Positions 1-7,085 are shown, numbered from the stretch's first letter. The stretch is 12,993 bases of DNA from Rhodospirillales bacterium (GCA_015654725.1 JAATGI010000444.1:1-12993), one strand, 5' to 3'. A program made the numbers and translations. The notes: generated by a model not told the origin, from the sequence alone.

Positions 1-616
1 CGCCCGCCAGATCGGCGAGTTCGGAAATTTGCGTGTGGAACAGCCAAGCATCGAACGACAGGCCGTAACGGCCGAGCCGCGCGTAGCCGTCGCGGAATTT
101 GCCGTCGAGCAGCAGGCCCTTGGGAATGAAAATCGGCACCGTCGCGATCGATTTGTCCTCGTCCCAGACCGAGCAATAACGCACGCCCTTGAAACGGTCG
201 CCGGCGGCCCGCAGATGCGCCTCGAGCACACGATCGACGCCGGCGCCGAGCTGGAGATCGGCGAAGCCGACGATTCCCGCGCAGAGCCGCGCCGGACCAT
301 AACGGCCGCTTGCGCTCATGGCGGCGACGCCGTTGACGAACTCGGTTTCGCCGACGGGCACGAGCGCCGGATCGCCGTCCGCCCGATACATGGAATCGCA
401 TTGCAGAAAGACGGTGGACCGGATGTTGTGGCCGCTACGGAGATCGGCGAGCAGTTCGTCGAGCAGATAACGGTGGCCGCGGTCCCACAGATGATGGTGC
501 GGATCGACGATCGGCAGTTCGGGTTCGATAATCGGTTCGTGGCGCTTGCCGAGCCATTCGTAATCGATGGCGAACAGAATCTTTTCCGCTTCGGTCTTGC
601 CGAGTTCCACGCTCAT
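1..616 (-). CDS. Amidohydrolase (COG3618-like metal-dependent hydrolase), 3' end cut by window edge
   Basis: The first 205 codons of a minus-strand gene are visible; the C-terminal part lies beyond the window. Residues 36-45 read IVDPHHHLWD, with H40 and H42 forming the HxH metal-ligand pair that opens the TIM barrel of amidohydrolase-2 / 2-pyrone-4,6-dicarboxylate hydrolase-like enzymes. Later barrel strands are recognisable in VFLQC (69-73), GIVGFADL and RFKGVRY. Family members are usually about 280-350 residues, so roughly a third is missing, including the later His and Asp ligands. The ATG at 616 follows a strong GGGAGGAG site (624-631). It is the last visible gene of the leftward operon, 45 bases after the alpha/beta hydrolase. 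Related enzymes hydrolyse lactones or decarboxylate acids in aromatic catabolism, so a late hydrolytic step is likely. The exact substrate is unknown. The fold is confident, the reaction is not. Confidence 0.85.
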   Translation of the reverse strand, partial: MSVELGKTEAEKILFAIDYEWLGKRHEPIIEPELPIVDPHHHLWDRGHRYLLDELLADLRSGHNIRSTVFLQCDSMYRADGDPALVPVGETEFVNGVAAMSASGRYGPARLCAGIVGFADLQLGAGVDRVLEAHLRAAGDRFKGVRYCSVWDEDKSIATVPIFIPKGLLLDGKFRDGYARLGRYGLSFDAWLFHTQISELADLAG

Positions 617-623
617 TGATTTG

Positions 624-631
624 CTCCTCCC
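624..631 (-). promoter_or_regulatory. Ribosome binding site of the amidohydrolase
   Basis: On the minus strand this reads GGGAGGAG, seven bases before the ATG at 616. It fixes the start of the edge-truncated amidohydrolase, which would otherwise rest on one open frame. The strong site in the 45-base gap suggests independent initiation rather than coupling to the upstream hydrolase. Confidence 0.8.
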
Positions 632-661
632 ATCGCTTCCGCCGCCGTCCGCTCGTTCGCG

Positions 662-1471
662 TCACGCAACCTGATCGAGAAAGGCCAGAAGGGCCTCGTT
701 GAAGGCGGCGGGTTGTTCCAGATTCGAGAGATGCCCGGCGCCCGGGATGACCGCCGAACGCGCGCCCGGGACCTGCGACTGCACCTGCTGCATCAGGCTG
801 ACCGGCAACGCGGCATCTTGATCGCCGACCAAGAAGAGCGCGGGCAGCCGCAACGCGGCGACCCGCGCGTCGAGGCCGGAACCCTTGATCGCGGCGGCGC
901 AACCGGCGAAGCCCTCGACCGAGGTGGCGAGCAGCATTTGGCGCACGGAATCGAGATAGGCCGGCTTCGCCGCCAGCGTCGGCGGCGTGAACCAGCGTTG
1001 AATCATCGCTTCGGCCAGCGGCGTCATGCCTTGCTCGCGAACCAGACGCACCCGGTCGTCGATGGCCTTCGCGCCTTCGGGCGGCACATCGATGCGCGAA
1101 TCGCAGATCGCGATGCCGGCGAGGCCGGCCGGGCGGCGCAGACCAATGGCAAGAGTCTCCAATCCGCCCAGCGAAATCCCGACGACGTGAAAGCGCGCGG
1201 CGCCGACATGCGACACGAGGCCGAGCACATCGTCCGCCAGCATGTCCATCGTGTAGGGCGCCGGCGGCGCGGCCGACCGGCCATGACCCCGCGTGTCGTG
1301 GCGCAAGACGCGATAGCGTTGTGTCAGGGCCGCGATTTGCGGCTCCCACATCGTCAAATCGGTGCCGAGGGAATTGACCAGCGCGACGGTCGGCGCCCCG
1401 TCCGGACCGTCGAGGCGGAAATGAAGCCGGACGCCGTTCACCACTACATCGGCGGCGGCAGGGCCGTTCAT
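662..1471 (-). CDS. Alpha/beta hydrolase, 3-oxoadipate enol-lactonase (PcaD)-like
   Basis: A 269-residue alpha/beta hydrolase, the usual length for PcaD-type enol-lactonases (about 260). The nucleophile elbow is VGISLGG with Ser100. The acid is probably Asp219 in FLVGDQDA, and the base is His247 in GAGHLSNLEQP, a His-Leu-Ser-Asn-Leu-Glu-Gln stretch typical of PcaD. HDTRGHGRS at 58-66 is the usual strand/helix signature. The start at 1471 was chosen because its ATG overlaps the TGA of the preceding isomerase-like gene (ATGA). The open frame reaches 1537, but that extension lies wholly inside the neighbour and is Arg-rich. The protein should be cytoplasmic and hydrolyse an enol-lactone, ester or C-C/amide bond in a ring-opened intermediate. 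Similar folds serve as formylmaleamate deformylases and meta-cleavage hydrolases, so PcaD activity is only a best guess. No other beta-ketoadipate gene is visible. Confidence 0.88.
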   Translation of the reverse strand: MNGPAAADVVVNGVRLHFRLDGPDGAPTVALVNSLGTDLTMWEPQIAALTQRYRVLRHDTRGHGRSAAPPAPYTMDMLADDVLGLVSHVGAARFHVVGISLGGLETLAIGLRRPAGLAGIAICDSRIDVPPEGAKAIDDRVRLVREQGMTPLAEAMIQRWFTPPTLAAKPAYLDSVRQMLLATSVEGFAGCAAAIKGSGLDARVAALRLPALFLVGDQDAALPVSLMQQVQSQVPGARSAVIPGAGHLSNLEQPAAFNEALLAFLDQVA

Positions 1472-2184
1472 TGGGATAGCAGCCTGCCGAAGCCGGCGAC
1501 GCGGTCGTCGAGACCGCTTTGCCGCAGGCAATGCCACAGCGCGGCCTGGTTACTGGTGATGACTGGCCGGCCGAGATCGTGTTCCAGCACTTCGATGATC
1601 TCGGCGTTGCGCGCCTGGGCGCAGCTGAGGAAATAGGCGTCGGCGGAGTCGTCGCGATGCGCCATCACGATGCGATACCACGCCGCCGGCTCGACGGTCG
1701 CGAACTCCTTGCCGCCCGGCAGGCCGAGTCCATGTTCGCGCAAAACGGTGAGGCCGTGATGCGTCAGGAAGGCGACCTCGCGCTCATTCACCGGCTTGAT
1801 ATAGGGCGTCACCATCACCAGCCGGCGCAGGCCCAGCGCGCGAAAGGCAGCGATCAGCGCCTCGGAGGTCACCGTGGCGGGAATGCCGGTGGCGCGCGTG
1901 ATCCGATCGCGAATCCGATCGACGATGCCGGAATCGAAGGTCGTCACCGCGGTGCAATGGAACAGGATGCGGTGCGGCTCGGTATCGGCGAGGAGCAGCG
2001 ACGCCTCTTCGATATTCTCCGTCATCGCCAGCAATTCTTCGTCGGTGCTGCCGGTGAGCTTGAGGCGCGTCGCGTGAATCGAGACGCCCGGCGGCAGCAT
2101 CGCGGTCAATTGCGGCTCCGCCACCGTGTTCACCGAGGGCATGAGCACGCCGAGACGCATACGCCAGCCGAGCCGAATCTCCAC
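1468..2184 (-). CDS. Asp/Glu racemase superfamily protein, maleate isomerase / arylmalonate decarboxylase-like
   Basis: A 238-residue protein of the cofactor-independent Asp/Glu racemase superfamily. The N-terminus has LGVLMPSVNTVAEP (11-24), the substrate-carboxylate loop seen as PSxNT in maleate cis-trans isomerases. The two halves each supply a cysteine: Cys77 in FHCTAVTTF and Cys188 in FLSCAQARN. Their spacing is close to that of the catalytic pair of maleate isomerase. The segment RPVITSNQAALWHCLR (206-221) is also characteristic of that subgroup. Having both cysteines fits isomerase or racemase chemistry better than arylmalonate decarboxylase, which uses one. The GTG start at 2184 has a GGGAGG site 5 bases upstream; an internal Met9 lacks one. 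The end overlaps the next gene by 4 bases. In context it may act on an unsaturated dicarboxylate from ring cleavage. The family call is strong; the substrate is inferred. Confidence 0.87.
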   Translation of the reverse strand: MEIRLGWRMRLGVLMPSVNTVAEPQLTAMLPPGVSIHATRLKLTGSTDEELLAMTENIEEASLLLADTEPHRILFHCTAVTTFDSGIVDRIRDRITRATGIPATVTSEALIAAFRALGLRRLVMVTPYIKPVNEREVAFLTHHGLTVLREHGLGLPGGKEFATVEPAAWYRIVMAHRDDSADAYFLSCAQARNAEIIEVLEHDLGRPVITSNQAALWHCLRQSGLDDRVAGFGRLLSQ

Positions 2185-2189
2185 ATCGT

Positions 2190-2195
2190 CCTCCC
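2190..2195 (-). promoter_or_regulatory. Ribosome binding site fixing a GTG start
   Basis: The minus strand reads GGGAGG here, five bases before the GTG at 2184. It supports GTG as the start of the maleate-isomerase-like gene over the ATG eight codons further in, which has no such site. It lies in the 21-base gap after the FAD monooxygenase stop. Confidence 0.7.
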
Positions 2196-2205
2196 GTCGT
2201 CTCGC

Positions 2206-3828
2206 TCAACCCGCGCCGCGAACCACCCGGACCAAATCGGCCGGATCGCTCGGCACCGTATCCGCCCGCCACGCGACGTGTCCGTCGGGGCGGATCAGAA
2301 TCAAGCTACGCTCATAAAGCGCGGCAATCTCGGGTTGGGCAATATCCACGACCTCCAGCGGCAATGATTGCGTTTGCGCCGCCATGACGAGAGGAGCCGG
2401 GTCCGGCGCGCCGCCGAACCGCAGCAGCACGAAGCCGCGGCCGAGGAGATCGAGCGTCGAACGCCCCGGGCCGAGCCAGGCATGGGGCGCGCGCGAACCG
2501 GGCCGCGCGGTCGGAACATAGTCCGATAGCGGGTCCGGCGGCGGCGCCGTCCCATCGGCGACGCAGATCGGCGAATCCTCATAGCGGTAACCCAGCATCA
2601 CGCCGACGCATTCCCATTCGACCCGCAGCCCTTGCTTGAGCATTGTACCGATCTCGCGGCGCGCGCGTTCCCCTTCGCCGGAATTTTCGAGAATGTCGCC
2701 GCACAAATCGGACAGGCCGGTCCACATTTTGTAATTCTGCGTCGATGCCAGCGCGTTGCGGCGCGCGACCTGGCGCTGTTCGGCGTCGTAGGAATCGAGC
2801 AGCGCCGGCCCGCCCCATCCGCCGAGCACGGCTTCGAGCTTCCAGCCGAGATTGACGGTATCGATGACGCCGGTATTCATGCCGAAACCGCCGGTCGGCG
2901 ACATGGTGTGCGCCGCGTCGCCCGCCAGCAGGACGCGGCCGCGGCGATAGTGCCGCGCGTTCATCTCGCTCCGGCGCCAGGGCCGCACGGCGGTTACCGC
3001 GAAATCGACGGTGTCGTCGCCGATCGCTCGTCGCACCTGGCCACGCGCGTCGAAACGCTCGAGGTCCATCTTGTCGCCCGACCCGATCACCGTGATACGC
3101 CAATTTTCGCGGCCATCGACGACGGTCATGTTCGCCCAGGTGCCTTCGGGCCCGACAAAGAGATAGCGCTCGGCTTGGCCCTTATCGTGTGCGGCGAGAA
3201 GCCGCGGCGCGCGGAAATAAATATTGATCGAATAGCCGAGCACCTTACCCTCGAAGGGGATTTCGGCGATGTCGCGCACGAGGCTCGCGGCACCGTCGCA
3301 GCCCACGAGATAATGCGCGCGGATATCGACCCGCTCGCCGGTTCGCGTATCGACGGCGTGCGCGAGAACATGATCCGCGCGCTCCTCGAAACCGTCGAGC
3401 CGGCAATGGTAACGCATCGCGACGCCGGGGCGTTCGGCGAGCGCGCGGGCAAGCAGCGGATCGAACAGGAGTTGCGGGCACCAGGTCCGGCGCTCGGGAC
3501 TTGCCGGCGGCGCCCTGACGTCGCGTTGACAGGGGAAATCGTCGCGTTCGAGGAGATGGCCCAAGAGGCTCGTGCAATAGATCATGTTGAGCGCGTATTC
3601 CTGGGGGAAACCCGCGCCGGCCACGCGGTCGGCAATGCCCCAGCGACGCCAATATTCCATGGTGCGGATCGACACCATGCCGCCGCGCGAGAGTTCGACG
3701 CTGCCGTCGCCTTCGTCGATAATGGTGCAGGCGACGCCGCGCCAACCGAGTTCCATGGCGAGGCTCAGCCCGATCGGACCGGCGCCGACAATCAACACAT
3801 TGGTCTCGACGGTCCGAATCGGCGTCAC
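2206..3828 (-). CDS. FAD-dependent aromatic monooxygenase, PheA/TfdB (group A flavoprotein) family
   Basis: A 540-residue flavoprotein hydroxylase. The N-terminal Rossmann motif is VLIVGAGPIG (11-20), ending in acidic D38-E39 for the FAD ribose. The middle DG motif is YLVGCDGAASLVR (173-185), and the second FAD site is LLAGDAAHTMSP (300-311) followed by GGFGMNTG. A C-terminal thioredoxin-like domain appears to be present (roughly 440-540, with GFVLLRFGG and LILIRPDGHVAWR), as in phenol hydroxylase and TfdB. Such enzymes use NAD(P)H and O2 to hydroxylate an activated ring, and a few relatives open pyridine rings. The GTG start at 3828 was chosen because it overlaps the TGA of the upstream gene (GTGA) and places the nucleotide motif at residue 15. 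A longer open frame to 4020 lies entirely inside that gene and is Arg/His-rich shadow sequence. The substrate is unknown. Confidence 0.92.
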   Translation of the reverse strand: MTPIRTVETNVLIVGAGPIGLSLAMELGWRGVACTIIDEGDGSVELSRGGMVSIRTMEYWRRWGIADRVAGAGFPQEYALNMIYCTSLLGHLLERDDFPCQRDVRAPPASPERRTWCPQLLFDPLLARALAERPGVAMRYHCRLDGFEERADHVLAHAVDTRTGERVDIRAHYLVGCDGAASLVRDIAEIPFEGKVLGYSINIYFRAPRLLAAHDKGQAERYLFVGPEGTWANMTVVDGRENWRITVIGSGDKMDLERFDARGQVRRAIGDDTVDFAVTAVRPWRRSEMNARHYRRGRVLLAGDAAHTMSPTGGFGMNTGVIDTVNLGWKLEAVLGGWGGPALLDSYDAEQRQVARRNALASTQNYKMWTGLSDLCGDILENSGEGERARREIGTMLKQGLRVEWECVGVMLGYRYEDSPICVADGTAPPPDPLSDYVPTARPGSRAPHAWLGPGRSTLDLLGRGFVLLRFGGAPDPAPLVMAAQTQSLPLEVVDIAQPEIAALYERSLILIRPDGHVAWRADTVPSDPADLVRVVRGAG

Positions 3829-5048
3829 TCCGGGTCGATCAATCCCCGTGGCCCCCAGACCTTGCCCGGCGTCACGCCGAGCAACTCCTTGCCGCATTCG
3901 CGCAGGATGTTGGGGCCGGTGGTGATGTGCTGCGTCGCCGCGTAGATGTCGCGGAAGCAACGTTGCAGCGTGCTGGCGCGCAGCGCCCTGCCGCCGGCGT
4001 ATTTGTAGGCGAAGGTGCAAACCTCCGCCGTCGCCGAGGTGATATGGTTGAGCGCGAGCCGCGACAGCGTGATCTGTCGCGTGCTCAATTTGTCGCCGCG
4101 CTTCAATGTTTCCTCGATGTCGCCCCAGGTCTCGTGCGCGAGGGCGCGGACCGCGCGGAACTTCGCTTCGGCCGCGCCGAACTGCTCGTGAAAACTCTCG
4201 CCGCCGCCCCTTTGCGGCAACAGGGTAGGACGGCCGGTTTCGGCGGCGGCAAGTTCGCGCAGCTCGTCCAGCATGCGGCGGCCGACGCCCAAGGCAAAGC
4301 CGCTATGGCAAATCGCTCCCATGCCCTGAATGCCGAGCGAATAGAGATTGCCGCCCTGCAGCGGCACGTTGGTGGTCTGTTTGTGGGTGAATTCCTCCGG
4401 CACGAAGATATCGGTCAGGGAATAATCGATGCTGGCCGTGGCGCGCAGGCCGAGGACGTCCCAATTGCCCAGGAATTCCGCTTCGCCGACCGGCACGATG
4501 AAGATGCGCGTTTCCGGGGACTTGCCGCCCGGCCATAACCGTGGCGCGCCGTCCGCGAACACCACGCCGCCGGTGTGAATATACGCCGCGTGCAACAGGC
4601 CGCTGCCATATTGCCAATGTCCGGTGAGGCGAAAGCCGTTGCCGTCGGGTATCGCGCGCCCGTTGGCGGCGCCCTGCCCCGCGATCACGGGCATGCGGTC
4701 GGCGAACAGGGCCTTGGCGGTGTCCGGGGGAAGATAAGCGGCGGCGGAGCCCATCGCGACCTGCCACGCCATCAGGACCCAGCCGGTCGAGCCGTCGGCG
4801 TAGCTCAGTGTTTCGATTACGGCCAAGGCTTCGAGCGGCCATGCCTCGGCACCGCCGAAACAGCGCGGTATCCACAAACCGGCGAAGCCGCCATCGCGCA
4901 ATCCCGCCAGCGTTGCCTCGGTCAACCGGCCCTTGGCTTCGTTATCAGCGGCTTGCGCGGCGAAGAACGGAATCATCTCCCGCGCTTTGTCGCTCAATGA
5001 CGGGAGGGACTCCGCTTCTGCGGCGCGGCCTTCGGATTGTCGAGCCAT
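3825..5048 (-). CDS. Acyl-CoA dehydrogenase-fold flavin-dependent monooxygenase (HsaA/HpaB-type, group D)
   Basis: A 407-residue protein with the three-part acyl-CoA dehydrogenase fold: a helical N-domain (about 15-125, with GFAGLWIPRCFGGAEAWP), a beta domain (about 130-225, with GHWQYGSG and LGLRATASIDYSL), and a C-terminal helical domain. The C-terminus carries LQRCFRDIYAATQH (about 361-374, including R366, D367 and H374). This resembles the RD...H element of two-component hydroxylases such as HsaA rather than the Glu-bearing region of true dehydrogenases. Such enzymes use reduced FMN or FAD from a partner reductase to hydroxylate phenols or oxidise S, N or C-H groups. No reductase is visible here. 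The ATG at 5048 has GGAG nine bases upstream. The gene is 18 bases after the MetE-like gene, and its stop overlaps the FAD monooxygenase start by 4 bases. A desulfurisation-type monooxygenase or a genuine dehydrogenase remains possible. Confidence 0.85.
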   Translation of the reverse strand: MARQSEGRAAEAESLPSLSDKAREMIPFFAAQAADNEAKGRLTEATLAGLRDGGFAGLWIPRCFGGAEAWPLEALAVIETLSYADGSTGWVLMAWQVAMGSAAAYLPPDTAKALFADRMPVIAGQGAANGRAIPDGNGFRLTGHWQYGSGLLHAAYIHTGGVVFADGAPRLWPGGKSPETRIFIVPVGEAEFLGNWDVLGLRATASIDYSLTDIFVPEEFTHKQTTNVPLQGGNLYSLGIQGMGAICHSGFALGVGRRMLDELRELAAAETGRPTLLPQRGGGESFHEQFGAAEAKFRAVRALAHETWGDIEETLKRGDKLSTRQITLSRLALNHITSATAEVCTFAYKYAGGRALRASTLQRCFRDIYAATQHITTGPNILRECGKELLGVTPGKVWGPRGLIDPE

Positions 5049-5066
5049 GGCGTCGTTCTCCGCCGT

Positions 5067-6293
5067 CTATTTCCGCCACAGATCCCGCGACGCCAGGCGG
5101 GCGCCTTCGGCCAGCGCGGTCAGCTTCGCCCATTGAATCGAGGGATGAACGCGGATCGTGTTCCAGTTTTGCGAAAAGCCGCAATCGGTGCCGGCGATCA
5201 CGTTCTCGCGCCCCACCAGCTTGGCGAAGTTCTTTATCCGCAACGCCACCAATTCGGGATGCTCGACCACGTTGGTCGAATGCGCAACCAGGCCGGGAAT
5301 GAGAATCTTGCCGTCGGGCAGCTTGATGTCCTCCCACACCTGGAATTCGTGCTCGTGGCGAGGATTGGCGGCCTCCACGCTATAGGCCTGAGCGCGCACC
5401 TTCAGGATCAGGTCGATGATGGTGCGCAACGGCACGTCAGAGGTATGGGGCCCGTTCCAACTGCCCCAGCAAACGTGATAGCGAATCTTGTCCTCCGGAA
5501 TGCCTTGAAGCGCGTAATTGAGCATGTCGATATAGGCCTCGAAGCCGCGATGGACCTCGGCGTCGCTGCGGGTGACCAGCAGCCGATCGTATTCGTGCGA
5601 GAGAAACGCGTCGTCGAGCTGGATCAGGAAGCCGGCATCGACGATCGCCCGGTATTCCGTCTTCAGCGCGTCGCCGACCGCCTGCAGGAAGGCATCGTCA
5701 TCGGCGTAGAAACGGTTGCGCCGCACGCCCTTGGCGCTTTCCGGCGCGGCGACGGGCAGGAAGGCCTCGGCGAAATTCCCGCCCCGCAAGGCCGCCTTGA
5801 AATTGGCGATGTCGCGCTTGATCTCGCCGTCCTTGTAGGCGATGGGCCCGGTGCATTGAAACGCCGCCGACGCCGTCGCGAGCGGCATCCTCTTTCCCGA
5901 GGTGAAAAATTCCGGCCCGGTCCAGTCATAGGACTGCACCGGCCAATAGGCGGCATAGAACTCCACGAACTTGTTGCCCTCGCGACCGGCCGTGCGCGCA
6001 TCGATCGGCGGCGGGTCGCCCGGCCTGAGGCCGAACGGCTCGAGGCCGGTCAGTCGCGTCGTCACATAGCTGGTCCAGCCGAGCTTGCCGAATTCGCCGT
6101 CGCTCGGGATATCGACTCCGGCCTCGGCTTGAAGCCGCACCACCTCGGCGACCGAATCCGCCAGAAATTTATCGAACGCGGCGGCATCGACCGGCGCGCC
6201 CCGATCTCGCGCCGCCATCGCTTCGCGCAGCGGCACCGGCCGCACCAGGCTGCCGACATGGGTGACGAGAATCCGGTCCGTGCTGCGCTTCAT
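5067..6293 (-). CDS. MetE C-terminal-domain-like zinc protein (cobalamin-independent methionine synthase II family)
   Basis: A 408-residue protein matching only the catalytic C-terminal barrel of cobalamin-independent methionine synthase; the family's full MetE is about 750 residues. The zinc ligands are visible in order: H273 and C275 in YHVCWGSWNG, E307 in YSVEAANPRHE, and C371 in VIAGTDCGFS, matching the MetE His-x-Cys / Glu / Cys set. The opening THVGSLVRP (11-19) corresponds to the barrel-start IGS motif. Relatives activate a thiol for alkyl transfer, including core methionine synthases and epoxyalkane:coenzyme M transferase. Placed first in a degradative operon with two monooxygenases, it is more likely a catabolic thiol/methyl transfer or related reaction than methionine synthesis. 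The ATG at 6293 follows GGGAGAG by four bases. The family is secure; the reaction is unknown. Confidence 0.85.
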   Translation of the reverse strand: MKRSTDRILVTHVGSLVRPVPLREAMAARDRGAPVDAAAFDKFLADSVAEVVRLQAEAGVDIPSDGEFGKLGWTSYVTTRLTGLEPFGLRPGDPPPIDARTAGREGNKFVEFYAAYWPVQSYDWTGPEFFTSGKRMPLATASAAFQCTGPIAYKDGEIKRDIANFKAALRGGNFAEAFLPVAAPESAKGVRRNRFYADDDAFLQAVGDALKTEYRAIVDAGFLIQLDDAFLSHEYDRLLVTRSDAEVHRGFEAYIDMLNYALQGIPEDKIRYHVCWGSWNGPHTSDVPLRTIIDLILKVRAQAYSVEAANPRHEHEFQVWEDIKLPDGKILIPGLVAHSTNVVEHPELVALRIKNFAKLVGRENVIAGTDCGFSQNWNTIRVHPSIQWAKLTALAEGARLASRDLWRK

Positions 6294-6375
6294 GTGTCTC
6301 TCCCGGGACGCCGCTTGAATGTTAGTATTCGGTCCAACGCCGCGCTTTGGGAGCGAACTTTAGGGAGGATGGAAG
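6294..6375 (+). promoter_or_regulatory. Divergent promoter region between the two operons
   Basis: These 82 bases separate two gene sets that point away from each other, so both promoters should sit here or within the neighbouring starts. The centre, about 6314-6335, is a conspicuous AT-richer patch (TTGAATGTTAGTATTC) in a GC-rich setting. It carries a short GAAT...ATTC dyad with a 6-base spacer. TTGAAT (6315-6320) on the plus strand and TTGGAC on the minus strand could be -35-like elements, but I find no convincing -10 at the right spacing for either. An 8-base palindrome TCCCGGGA (6301-6308) overlaps the MetE-like ribosome site. No assignment to a regulator is possible. Confidence 0.45.
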
Positions 6376-6999
6376 ATGGACGCAAACCTTGAACAGCGGC
6401 TGATCGCCCTGCTCGACCGCACCGAGATTTACGATCTGGTCCGCTGGGAGCGTTTCTGCCGCGACCAGCGCGACTGGCCGGGCCTGCTCGCCTGCTATGT
6501 GCCGGGCGCTCCGGTCCGCACCAGCTGGTACGACGGCGACATCGCCGGGTTCGTCGACCAGTCGCGGGAAAAGATGGAGAAGAAAGGCAGCTCCGGCAAA
6601 CACTGGATCATGCCGGCGACGCACAAGATCAAGGGCGACCGCGCCATCGTCGAAAGCCCGGCCTTCATCTATGACCGCCTGACCTTCGACGGCATCGAGT
6701 TCGATTTCCACCAATATTGCCGCTTCTTCTCGCGGGTCGCGCGGACCAAGGACGGTTGGCGCCTCGCTTCGTTCGAGGGCATTTATCAGCGCGACAATCT
6801 GCAATGCACCGATCCGCGCAACCCGCTGCCGGTCGATTGGGACATCATCAAGACGCTGCGCCCGTCCTACCGCTTCATGGGCTACACCCAGCTCAAGCGC
6901 GGCTACAAGCTCAACCCCGAGTTGATCGGCGACGACCGCCCCGATCTGCTCAAGGCGTTCTATGACGACGCCGGACGATGGCTGGAGACCGGAGAGTAA
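6376..6999 (+). CDS. SnoaL/NTF2-like domain protein
   Basis: A 207-residue protein whose first 140 or so residues look like a SnoaL/NTF2-type cone-shaped alpha+beta domain. Helix 1 contains TEIYDLVRWERFCRDQRDW (16-34), followed by LLACYVPGAPVRTSWYDG. The later beta strands contain ATHKIKGDRAIVES (81-94), FDFHQYCRFFSR and DGWRLASFEGIY (126-137). Residues about 145-207 extend beyond the usual 130-150-residue domain and are rich in charged and aromatic residues. Members act as small isomerases, dehydratases, cyclases or dioxygenase-like subunits, or only bind ligands, so no reaction can be assigned. The ATG at 6376 follows GGGAGG (6363-6368) by seven bases. It has no signal peptide, so it is probably cytoplasmic. 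It is first in the rightward operon and next to the catabolic operon, suggesting a role with the transported compound. Confidence 0.8.
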   Translation: MDANLEQRLIALLDRTEIYDLVRWERFCRDQRDWPGLLACYVPGAPVRTSWYDGDIAGFVDQSREKMEKKGSSGKHWIMPATHKIKGDRAIVESPAFIYDRLTFDGIEFDFHQYCRFFSRVARTKDGWRLASFEGIYQRDNLQCTDPRNPLPVDWDIIKTLRPSYRFMGYTQLKRGYKLNPELIGDDRPDLLKAFYDDAGRWLETGE

Positions 7000-7068
7000 C
7001 GGCGGCGCCATCTCGGGCGTGACGGACAGTGCCCGGCTGTCGCATAGTCGTCGCGGTTAAAAAATCCG

Positions 7069-7085
7069 GTCGGCGCCGCGCCGAC
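7069..7085 (-). terminator. Hairpin with a U-tract in the leftward direction
   Basis: GTCGGCG (7069-7075) and CGCCGAC (7079-7085) form a perfect 7-base-pair stem with a 3-base loop. It is flanked by A6 at 7059-7064 and A5 at 7086-7090. Read leftwards the stem is followed by CGGA and then six T, like an intrinsic terminator. Read rightwards it is followed by A, so it should not stop the plus-strand operon. It lies in the 127-base gap before the binding-protein gene and could block antisense transcription. It could equally be an accessory stem in the leader, or chance. The gap also contains the GGGGAGAG ribosome site of the next gene. Confidence 0.3.

Noticed and set aside
435..1349. Minus-strand open frame of 304 codons overlapping the hydrolase and amidohydrolase
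   Set aside because: It is in another frame of two well-supported genes and is Arg/Ala-rich without motifs.
1472..1537. 22-codon N-terminal extension of the alpha/beta hydrolase
   Set aside because: It lies inside the preceding gene and is Arg-rich; the overlapping ATG at 1471 gives the normal family length.
662..3828. Assignment as a nicotinate (nic) cluster
   Set aside because: The isomerase and hydrolase are suggestive, but no maleamate amidase, 2,5-dihydroxypyridine dioxygenase or nicotinate dehydrogenase is present, and the hydrolase looks more like PcaD.
2632..3945. Long plus-strand open frame (437 codons) opposite the FAD monooxygenase
   Set aside because: It mirrors the codon pattern of the flavoprotein, shows no motif, and would span two real genes on the other strand.
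3829..4020. 64-codon N-terminal extension of the FAD monooxygenase
   Set aside because: It lies wholly inside the acyl-CoA-dehydrogenase-like gene and would push the nucleotide motif far from the N-terminus; the GTG at 3828 explains the frame better.
5037..6392. Long plus-strand open frame (451 codons) opposite the MetE-like gene
   Set aside because: It is antisense to a gene with clear zinc-ligand motifs, is rich in Arg, His and Gly without domain features, and fits GC-rich shadow coding.
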